Shown here: in pieces, positions 22,138 to 31,200 of the stretch
How positions within the stretch are numbered: the first letter of the stretch is position 1
Layout: every line of letters begins with the position of its first letter
DNA from: Glandiceps talaboti
Lineage: Eukaryota > Hemichordata > Enteropneusta > Spengelidae
NCBI RefSeq assembly: GCF_964340395.1
Contig: NC_135553.1
Span: 6,912,501 to 6,976,500 of the forward strand
Direction of reading: 5' to 3'
Length of the DNA stretch: 64,000 nucleotides
Translations under genes and position numbers: made by a program
Notes under the pieces: model-generated
Seen by the model: only the letters and a program-made list of their open reading frames with translations
The model's database searches: none
Told to the model about the DNA's origin: nothing

Positions 22138-23280
22138 TCAATCAATCAACCAGTTTATTTCCTGTAGTGGTAAACCTTGTAATTAAATTTGAAAAAGAAC
22201 CAGGTCTGTTATTTCAAAGCCTCTTCATGCATACTCAAATGACTTAGAATCCAAATGTGTCAGCTCAGATTTATATCTAAATAAGTTTTAGTATGCATAC
22301 ATGTATGTATTTTATTCATTGACTTAGTTGAAAATGGAACCTAAGTTACATACCGTACTGTGATTACATGTAACAGGAAATAAGAAATGTATATGTCAAC
22401 TGGAGATCTCAAGTACTTTCTTTCAACTCTGATCATGTAAACAATTATAAACAACAACACAATGCTGTTATTTACATACTATTCCAGACTAACACTTTTT
22501 TAGTGTGAAATAAACACAAATGCTATCCATACACAGGCAGTTACTATGCTATGCATCAAAAGCTTTCCTCCTAAATTGACTGCAAAACCAAAACAATCTC
22601 AAGCTTTCAAGCATAATACATTTACTATAGCTTCAAGAAGAGCACTTTGTAATATTGGACTTACTTATGTAACAATTGGAGAGATCTTCCATATTGTAAT
22701 CATACACTACGTCAAGGAATTTGACCCACTGGTGACTGATTATATCGGATCCATTGAATGAATAACCATCCCAGTGATCAAAGAAGAGAGACAAACACAT
22801 GTCTGCAAAATCATCAATCACAACACAGCTGTCATGTTCAAATTCACCTCTCACTGAAATAAAATAAAATAACACATACATAAATCATGGTAAAGTATAC
22901 TTCTTTATACGAGTCTGATGCGAACTGTAGCAACGCATTGAAAGTACAGTGCTATGTCAACACGAATATACGTCTATTTTTCATTGTGAAAAAGTAGTAA
23001 TACAGTATTCAAAATTTCCTTGTCTCTCAGGGGTACTGAACATCATTATTCATTACATGTCCTGATCATCTGCAGAGGCCAGTTGGATTGTGTCCAATCT
23101 CTAACTGTTTTAACAGCCCAATATCACCACGAATACATCCAAATATGAGCGAAGACTCAAATTAAAGAAATCCACCATCTTGGAACTTTCTGGTTCCAAG
23201 TCCACGTACGTCCTGGACAATTTCTTACCTCCGGCACACTGAATTAGACCGTAAACTAGGAACGCGTAGAGTAAGAACAT
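21829..23280 (-). CDS. Cysteine-rich secreted protein of unknown family, three exons
   Basis: Exons are 23229-23280, 22665-22853 and 21829-22061 (minus strand). Donors are G|GTAAGA and ATAA|GTAAGT, acceptors are ttatttcag and tgattacag, and both introns are phase 1, so the join is in frame and gives 157 residues. Residues 1-17 (MFLLYAFLVYGLIQCAG) form a signal peptide. The mature chain has eight cysteines (27, 37, 78, 100, 116, 120, 126, 141) and three N-glycosylation sequons (51, 140, 151), with no transmembrane segment. It is rich in Asp, Trp and Tyr, notably FNRWWENTCQDDCGLDNNC. I do not recognise the family. The spacing C-x9-C-L-x2-F ... L-x2-C in exon 2 faintly recalls the ectodomain of receptor activity-modifying proteins (RAMPs), but the C-terminal membrane helix of RAMPs is absent. 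The start is the first ATG in frame with the signal sequence. It is divergent to PALB2. Confidence 0.72.
22083..22148. repeat. (CAAT)n microsatellite
   Basis: About 12 units of aatc/caat lie in intron 2 of the Cys-rich gene, immediately upstream (in gene orientation) of the exon 3 acceptor. Confidence 0.95.
22665..22853 (-). CDS. Cys-rich secreted protein, exon 2
   Basis: A 189-base exon encoding residues 18-80, including CVVIDDFADMCLSLFF and YDYNMEDLSNCY. It is symmetrical, phase 1 on both sides. Confidence 0.72.
23229..23280 (-). CDS. Cys-rich secreted protein, exon 1 (signal peptide)
   Basis: Encodes MFLLYAFLVYGLIQCAG up to the donor GCCGGAG|GTAAGA. The hydrophobic core is flanked by short polar ends, as expected for a signal peptide. 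The start context is tataATGT. Confidence 0.7.
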
Positions 23281-23516
23281 TATAAATGACAAGATAACAC
23301 GACCCTAATAACGTGTAAAATGGTCATGGGTTCATTTTCAGGACGATCGCAAGGTTTGTTGTTTCTCGGCCCTAATGTAATAGCGCCTGGAAGAGTACCT
23401 GTTGATATCAGAAATCAATGACGTAAAGGCAGGGAGGTATGACGTAGCAAGTAGCGTCTGACGGAATGTCGCTGTGGCAACATGCAAGGGCGCCCTCTTT
23501 CATTTATTCTGTATTT

Positions 23517-23518
<2 letters not shown>

Positions 23519-23585
<67 letters not shown>

Positions 23586-23653
23586 TCCCTCCCTCCCTCC
23601 CTCCCCTCCCTCCCTCCCTCCCTCCCTCCCTCCCTCCCTCCCTCCCTCCCTCT
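23519..23653. repeat. (CT)n then (CCCT)n polypyrimidine tract
   Basis: About 60 bases of CT followed by about 70 bases of CCCT units, uninterrupted by purines. Such mirror-symmetric tracts can form triplex (H-DNA). All frames stay open here as SLSL/PPSLP or REREG/GGREG artefacts. Confidence 0.95.
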
Positions 23654-24017
23654 CTGATGGCAAGCTAGTGTTATAGTGACACCTGTCAAATTATAATGAC
23701 TTCAGTACATATTTACAAACTGGGTGACAACCTGACAACTAATTGATTCAAAGTTTGCTTTCAGAGTTTATACTAGTAGTTATATATTACTCACATATTT
23801 ATTTTAAGATATTGTTATGTAATTTAGTTTCTACTTCACACACAACTCTACGTTGTATATGTAGTACATAAACAAATATTTAGGAAAACCAAAAGCTTTA
23901 ATGTTTTAGAAATATTTTCCATTTGTTTTAGAATTTTAATAAAGTTACATTTTATGTAACAGGTTAAAGAATCCTGATACTGTGTACATAAGTTTTTTTA
24001 AACAGATTTTTGTGTAG

Positions 24018-24116
24018 CCCCCCCCCCTACCTTTCCCTCATTTTTCGGTAGCCCCCCCCCCCCGACCAACTCCAATTTTCAAGTGACCCCCCCCATTCCT
24101 CCGACCCCCCTCCCCA
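24018..24116. repeat. C-run cluster (G-rich on the minus strand)
   Basis: Five or more runs of 5-13 C are separated by short spacers, about 80 bases upstream of the candidate leader ATG. The minus strand satisfies the usual G-quadruplex spacing rule. Confidence 0.75.
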
Positions 24117-24194
24117 ACCGTAAATAATGACGGCTCCCTAAGTAAGTTAATGAAAAAAGTTTTCCCATAATGCAACAGAGTTGGCAGGTCCAAA

Positions 24195-24231
24195 ATGGCG
24201 GTGACTTTGAAACTTCGTCACTTGTTGGTCG
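24195..24231 (+). other. Candidate leader exon A1 (PALB2 5' region)
   Basis: The sequence aaaATGGCGG, which also resembles a YY1-type promoter element, opens a frame MAVTLKLRHLLV that ends at a canonical donor G|GTAAGT (phase 1). The surrounding 250 bases are CpG-richer than the window average, as expected at a promoter. It could be the 5' UTR of PALB2 with an upstream ORF, or the start of a separate small gene. Confidence 0.45.
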
Positions 24232-24320
24232 GTAAGTTTACTCCTTCTGTACAACTTAACAACTCTTGGTACATGGATATTAATATATTATATATTAATA
24301 TATATATGTATGTATAATAG

Positions 24321-24454
24321 AATTTCCAAGCCAACTTGCGCTTCCACTTTACGGCACACCTAACGAATGGCTGCAAACGATACATTTGCTTACGTTATCG
24401 TCGAAGATCGTTGGCCGTCTCGACGTTAGTCCTGCTTACAAAGTTACATACGGA
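24321..24454 (+). other. Candidate leader exon A2 (PALB2 5' region)
   Basis: Lies between tgtataatag (ends 24320; an alternative acceptor ccaag ends at 24330) and the donor CGGA|GTAAGT. With the first acceptor the frame from A1 reads EFPSQLALPLYGTPNEWLQT and remains open to the donor in phase 0. With the second it reads a basic chain (TNGCKRYICLRYRRRSLAV) and leaves phase 2. The segment is CpG-rich. No family was recognised. Confidence 0.4.
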
Positions 24455-25055
24455 GTAAGTCGTCCATTCATTCTCCCGTGCACCATCTGCAAGCAGGACT
24501 GTCTCGATGTCTGTAGCGGAGGTTGGATAACGAGACAGCTCGGCCCTTCGTGCTGGAAAACATAAACATTGTCAGAATCGAGTCCTGACGTACTTCGTAT
24601 GCAAGAAGGACCACAGGTACTCGAAGCAATGTGTAGGAAAAAAATGTATTGTATATAAATAAGACATTTTTAAAAAAATCATACACATTGATTCGAGTGC
24701 CTGTGAGAAGGACTAGACTAGGCTGTACCGTGGTAACTTGTATACATTCATGGCTATACGAGCCCACTCAATCATGACAGCGAGGTAATATATGATTGGC
24801 GACATTGCACTTCCAACCTAGATCAGTAGAATATAATTTCATTTTTTAATTGGTGATCATGTATTGGGGCATGTTATCTTTGGCCATATTAGTAAAAGCT
24901 TGAAAGCTAAAATTCATGAAGATTTGATTACAACAAAACATGTAATCACAATATTTCTTGATGTACCTCTTGTTTATTCAGATGTTCTCACCCCTGCCCC
25001 TTCCCTCTATTCTCACTTCCAAGGTGATATTTTTGAAGTATTGTCTTAGTGCTAT

Positions 25056-25086
25056 CTCAGACCACTATAGAGAATAGTGGTCTGAG
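25056..25086. repeat. Perfect 13-bp inverted repeat
   Basis: ctcagaccactat, then agaga, then atagtggtctgag. It is flanked by a direct tgctat repeat and sits 40 bases upstream of the candidate acceptor before the PALB2 start codon. Confidence 0.85.
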
Positions 25087-25125
25087 GTGCTATCAATCAT
25101 ATCATCACTTCTCATTATATTCTAG

Positions 25126-25209
25126 GAAACCACATATAATTCCATCACCTTGTCCATATAAAGGATTGCATTGGTACCATAGTGGAATCAAGTTGATCAG
25201 TGTTGAACC
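25126..25209 (+). other. PALB2: PALB2 5' UTR portion of the exon with the start codon (candidate)
   Basis: The acceptor ctcattatattctag ends at 25125. From here to the PALB2 ATG at 25210 one frame is open (KPHIIPSPCPYKGLHWYHSG, then IKLISVEPWRPVRKTQQ). It overlaps the PALB2 start in a different frame and stops within about one codon of the PALB2 donor. Confidence 0.45.
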
Positions 25210-25239
25210 ATGGAGACCAGTAAGGAAAACACAGCAGTG
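25210..25239 (+). CDS. PALB2: PALB2 coding exon 1 (start)
   Basis: ATG GAG at 25210 has a good context (accATGG) and encodes METSKENTAV before the donor GTG|GTAAGA in phase 0. Human PALB2 exon 1 is likewise a short exon ending in phase 0 immediately before the coiled-coil leucine. Confidence 0.75.
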
Positions 25240-28200
25240 GTAAGACAATCAGTCTGAACTCAATGAAAAAAAACAACAACTGTAGTGTTACCCTGCAATA
25301 AATGGAATAAACCAAAATAAATTTGTTTGTGCTGGCTGGGCTGCAAGTATTAGAATTCTGCTTGGCAGATCGCATATGTATGTCATTTACTGTAACAACT
25401 TTGCTTTTTTGTAACTATGGGTATGATATCAAAATTACCTTCCATTTCTCTATTTCTTTTTGGAAGGATCAGGCTTTCAATACCAGGTACAATTTGCATT
25501 AGTGCTACCCTGTCAGTGGAGCAATGAATATTACATAGTAAAACTACTTTTGTTCTGGAGCAACTATTTCTATAGCTCTGCAAGACAACTGTTTTTCACA
25601 CACCTATATTTTAATCCTAATCGATAAGCTGGGCATTTCATTTGATTCCAGCCTACAGCTACATTTATGTAAATGCAACTAAATATCATGGCAATGCAAC
25701 ATATTGTAACAAGGAAATACTTTGTGTCTAAATTTCGTACAGGTTATAACAAAACTAAGTTGTACTTTTAATATTCCATTTATAAGTACATGTAGAGTAA
25801 TAAAGCTTAAAATGTATGGCTGTTACTAGTGTTAGAATGGTCTTTGTAAATTTCCAAACTGTGCCCACAATACAACTGAGTACATGGCTCTTTTCCCTGG
25901 GATTTTGATTCACACCAGTTGTCTGGTCTATGCAAGAGTCTTGCACTGATATGATATATTACTTAATGAATTTCGCTTTTGATAAATAAATTTTGACAAT
26001 TTTTTGTTATCATTCAAAATTAGTTGATGAAGAAGTTGGCTGAAATGCAGGCCAAATATAATAAAACCAAGAAAAAACTGGAGGTAAGTCTTTTTTGTTT
26101 ACTTTTTAAATCCAAAAACTAAAATTTTCTTTCATAATGCACTTATATTGCACACATTTCTGTTGACTTCCATGAAGCAGTGTGGCCCATAGCAAAAATC
26201 CCCAAATGAGGCACAACTTGAAATTGGTGTTTCTCAGAAATCACATGTTATATAGGTGATGTAAAATCATGAAATTACTCTCGAGAACCAAAGTTTATGA
26301 AAGTGCCTTTATTTCCTGGTTCTGCATGATGTCACCTTGGTGTTGATATAGTCAAGATGGCTGCTGATGTGCATGCTGATTGAATATTTTAGGTAGATGT
26401 CTCAACAATGTTTGTTTCCTGGGTCAATAACTTCATTTAAATTACTTTTGATGCCTTTCACAAGTTCATTTATTTAAATATATAATATTTCCATCAAAAT
26501 GAAGACTTACAGTAGTAATTATTGCTTTGAAAGGATGGAAACTTCCTCAATGAGGAAGTTTTCTGACCTATTTTTCAGAAATAACTATCTATTAAAGATT
26601 TGTTTGGGTTATATTCTTCCTTTTGACAGAAACACGACAGGATGCTGAAAACCAAAAAGCATGTAAGAAGGAAATTAGCAGAACACTCAGAATCAGAATC
26701 GACTCTCTGTTGTAAAGAAGAACCAAAACAGACAGGTATTGGAAATGAAACAGTTACAACAAATCTAGCAAAATGCCAGTCTGGCAAGAATACAAAATCC
26801 ACTAGAAAATCACTGAAAAGATGCAGTGTAAGTTTTGTACTGGATGAGAATGATGCAGAAGTTTGTGGGAAGAATGCTAAAATCCAAGAAGTAGAAGAGA
26901 TATCACAATCACAGGTACACAGTGACCATGATATGAGTGTAGTATTCTCCAAGGAAGACAGTGGCAAAAGACAGGGTTTGCAGCATGAACATAAACAATC
27001 AAAGATGGTACACAACTCTACATGTACTGAAGGAATGGTAGAGCTGTCAAAATGCGCTCATATCAATTCGCTATCACAAACTCACCATGGGAAGACGACT
27101 ACCAGTGTGATAGATGGAACATTGCCACCACAACAGAAAGATGAAACAGTACAACCACAACAGGTACTGAAAAGTTGTGAATCAGATGAGCGAGACCTAC
27201 AGACAGACTTGCTTCAACTGAAAAACAAGGAATCACCTTCCAGAAACAAAGTTATAACAGCAGAGTTATTGCATGGTGACACAGTGGTTGATGATTGTTA
27301 TAGGAAAATCAATGGACATGACTTACAGGTCTGTGCTGAAATAGAAACCAAGTTATGTGGACAAAGCACCAGAAAAAATGTAAATGACACAATCTCCCCC
27401 ATGGAATTGCATGGGACTGCCTCAATTACAGAGTCAAGCATTTCAGTTCTTACAGAGAGTGCAGAGAAAGATGTTGCTGAGAGTTTGAGTTTAACAAGAA
27501 GAGATGTAACTGAGAGTGTAGAGGAAGGGCGTAATACTCAGAATGATGTCAGTCATACTTGGGTAGAAGGGTTAGAGTTTCCAGCCGAGTATTATGTGAG
27601 AAAGACAAGAAGTATGGACAGATCAAGCAGTAGGAAGGTATCACCTGTCATAGTTCAAAAATATGAAAGGGAAACACTAACCATTACCAATACTCCCATT
27701 CCAAGTAATACAAGGAAACCATACAGGAAAGGAAGTACTGCAAGGAAGCCATCAAATAGAGGGAGACGAAGGGGTACAGGGAGAAGAACAAAAAGTTGTG
27801 GAAGTCAAAATGTCAAATTGATAGCTGGAATCTTTGATATACCCGATGACCAAGTATTCGTATCTTCAGACCGTAGGAATGTAGAGGCAATGTCTCTTGA
27901 TAAGACAAGTATTGATGATACTGTGTCAAATAAAATGATGACTGGGAAAGTGTCAAGGAGACAGAAAGTGACTGGTGACAGTAGCCAGCAAACGTCATTA
28001 GGTTCAAACACATCTCAAGAATCGGAATCTATTCTTACAAACTGTGTTGTATATAGTGATAGCATTGAAGATAGTAACATGCCAAATTGCCTGATACAGA
28101 AATCCGATGTTACAACAAGTAACCACAGAGTTCAGTTTACGGAACTGTCTACAGGATGTGGACAAACCCTTAATAAAGGAAGTGTCGTAGAAAACATTTA

Positions 28201-31200
28201 TACGTCTGAAATGAAAGGTAAAGAAAATCATTTCATGATAGATGCTACAGAGGGAGACAAAACAACATGCTGTGAAGTATCAGAATGCAGTAACACCGAC
28301 AAACAGTTTCCAACACAGGAACAGACAATAGGTTTTACTAGAGATAAACTTTGTAATTCAGACACTGCCAAGGATGAATCAAAAGAAACTTGTACACCAC
28401 CTCTCTCAGAAAGTGACACCAACAATCAAGATACCATTGTGTCACCACTGTATATGACACCTTGTGAGATTGTGAAATCAAGACGTAGAAAATGCAAGAA
28501 ACCATTCAGGGTCTCAACTGGTGACATTAAGCCCTCAAGAAGGTCCGCACGGGCCACAAAGCAAAATGATCCCAAGCCATCAGATAGGGAGTCCACTAAT
28601 GCTACTGTTCACCAACTTAAGGATTCCTATTCAGTTGACAGTTCCCCTAGTCAACTAAACAGTTGTTCACTACTTTGGCAGGTTGGTCGCATTGATGACT
28701 TGGGGATGTTTCCACTAGTACCTAGAAAAGTTCAGAGTCAAGATTTTGTGCTACCTGACAAAGAATTTGGTTTGCTCAAACTTAAAAAAGTCAGCAACTC
28801 CTTTCCAATGTATCAAAATATGAGATTGAGAGAATGTGACACATCTCGTGAACCCAAAGAGTCATATAACGGATTTACTCCTCCATTGTCTGCAAGACGA
28901 CAAAGTCTCAAGACAAGGAAATCAAGAGGACAGGGGAGCAAGAAATCTAATACTGGACCATCATCTTCTGACATTCTGGATAAAGAAACCCCAATTAATG
29001 ACACTAGCAGTGACCAGGCTTCTCAGAAAGCATTCCCAGTGCAGGCATCTACAACTGATGTAGGTCTGAGTAATGACAGGTTGTCTGCTCCAAATCACAC
29101 TGATGCCATCAGATCTGATGACAAAAATGTCACAGCTGTATTACCCCAGCCAAGTAAAACTGGTAGAAAAAGAGGAAGACCCAGAAAGATAGACAAGAAA
29201 AAGAAACTGCAGTGTCCAGAAAGACAAAAAGACAGCTCCAGTCAGATTTCAATGTCAAATAGTTGTTTGGAGTCACATTGTCTTGAAAGTCAAGGAGACA
29301 AAGTCACCATAAAACCACAACCTCAAGTATTACCATGTCTTGGAATAAGTCCACTGCCCAATCAAGGAGAAGCAGTAAGACAAGAAAACAGTGAACCTTT
29401 GCTCCCAAATATTCCACTGTGTGAAATATCACCTGGAAAGAAGGGATTTCTTACCTCTGAAATGCCAGGAACACCAGACAATCAAATGAAACAAACATTA
29501 CCTGTGCTTACAGACATAGGGAAGACAAAAATGCAAATAGAAAACTCAAGGTTGGTTTCTGGGTCTCTGGACAATGATACACATGGAGCTCAGAGAGATG
29601 GAGAGATAGTTCAAGATGTAACAGTGACAATACCAAGTGATATTGAGAAAAAACAAATGATTCTTAATGAACAAAATTCAGCAGATAAACTTTGTGAAGA
29701 AGAGATAAGGACAGTGCATGAAGACAGAAGTTTGTTTGCAGGGTCACCTAATCATAATATTAGCCCACACCCTCAAACCAATGAAATGGTTTTAAAGAGC
29801 CCAGGTGTTGGTGAGAATCATCCAACCAATCAAATGATTCCAAAGATGCCATATGTACATTATAACAATGATTTAGCCAAAGATAATGAATGCAATGACA
29901 GTCAATCCAAGTATGAGAGAATATCACCACTAGATTACAATGCAGTGACTGAAACCACTCAGAGATCACCCTGTGTTGATGTTGCCACAGCAACTCCTCC
30001 CACTGTTGCATTCTTACCCGATGCATTATCATCATCCCAGTGTAGCAGTCAGGATGTGATAGGACAGATAAACAATGGCAGTCTTCATCCAGTGGGTCAC
30101 TTACTACAATGTCTCCAGGTAAAAGTATTAATCTTGGTTGTAATATTCCATAATTTGATTGGTTTGTTTTCGTTTTGTCTAGGTTCATCCTAGAAACATT
30201 TAGTATTGTTTACAGCCTTTGTAGAATGTCAAGTCACTCTGGATGTATGAGCTCCAAGGACTCCAACACATCCAACAAGACATATCAGACTCCCTGGAGC
30301 ACATATGTCAAGAGTTACCGTATAATGTTATGTTATATGTAATTAATGATCAGCTCTAGATGTACAATGTACATGTATCCAGTAGTTGTACCCTGGTAAC
30401 TCTCATAATATTTCTATTTTGATGTTGTGGTTGTTGTTGAAGTATGTTTGTTCACTCGGTGATCAACCTTAGGGACGATCGCACAATGTCACACAAGCTC
30501 AACAAGTGAACTTTGTTCATTTAGGGAGGAGGAGGTCTGGCATCAATGAAATTGCTGAACTTCATTTTCACACTTCAAACCAAATTTCAAAAACTTTCAC
30601 GCATTCAATGAGATGTTGATAAGTTGATTAACATTCACTTCTGATGTGAGATACAGTCTGAGTACTGAGTTTCCGGTAGTATTTGGATGTGTTTATCACC
30701 ACGCTGAATTGTTCTTATATTGATTATAGTTGTGTGACCACTACAGTTTTCATCATGGTTTACACCATATATATAAATATGTTGATGTTGTGAACGTTCG
30801 TTTAGGGGGAGGGGAGGAAGTTTTGTCCTAAATGAATGACGTTCGTTTGTTGAGTTTGTGCAACATTGTTCCATCATCCCTTACCAACATCCCAAAAATC
30901 TGTGTCATGCAAAACAAATTGCTTCTATTTTCTCTTGCTGTGTTATTTTGCTATGATTTTTCCCATAACAACTTAAAATGATGGGTCAGTTAGTTGGTTA
31001 AAAAAAAATAAAAAAATAGTAAGTGTATGTATACATGGTGATTATTCAAATTCCTAATCATACGTTAACAGTTTGAATCATGACTTGGAAATGACTTAGA
31101 GTCAGAAAGAAACTGTAAACCATTTTTAAAATTAAAAATCTCGTATTTCAGCATAAAGAATAATTTTGGCTTAGAAGGTAGATACGCACTTGTTGGATTA

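Larger units (their letters stand above)
23281..24194. promoter_or_regulatory. Divergent intergenic region between the Cys-rich gene and the PALB2 leader
   Basis: Two outward-facing genes start on either side of these about 900 bases. It holds a long polypyrimidine tract (23519-23653), an AT-rich block (23700-24000) and dense C runs (24018-24116). The segment 23290-23480 is CpG-richer than its surroundings. No TATA box could be assigned with confidence. Confidence 0.4.

Noticed and set aside
23415-23689. SLSL/PPSLP and REREGG frames
   Set aside because: Artefacts of the (CT)n(CCCT)n tract.
24468-24767. 99-codon minus-strand frame opposite the PALB2 leader exons
   Set aside because: No splice context or family resemblance. 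The plus strand has the canonical donors here.
26575-27015. 146-codon minus-strand frame over the PALB2 exon 3 start
   Set aside because: Antisense shadow of the PALB2 coding frame, which is supported by splice sites and similarity.
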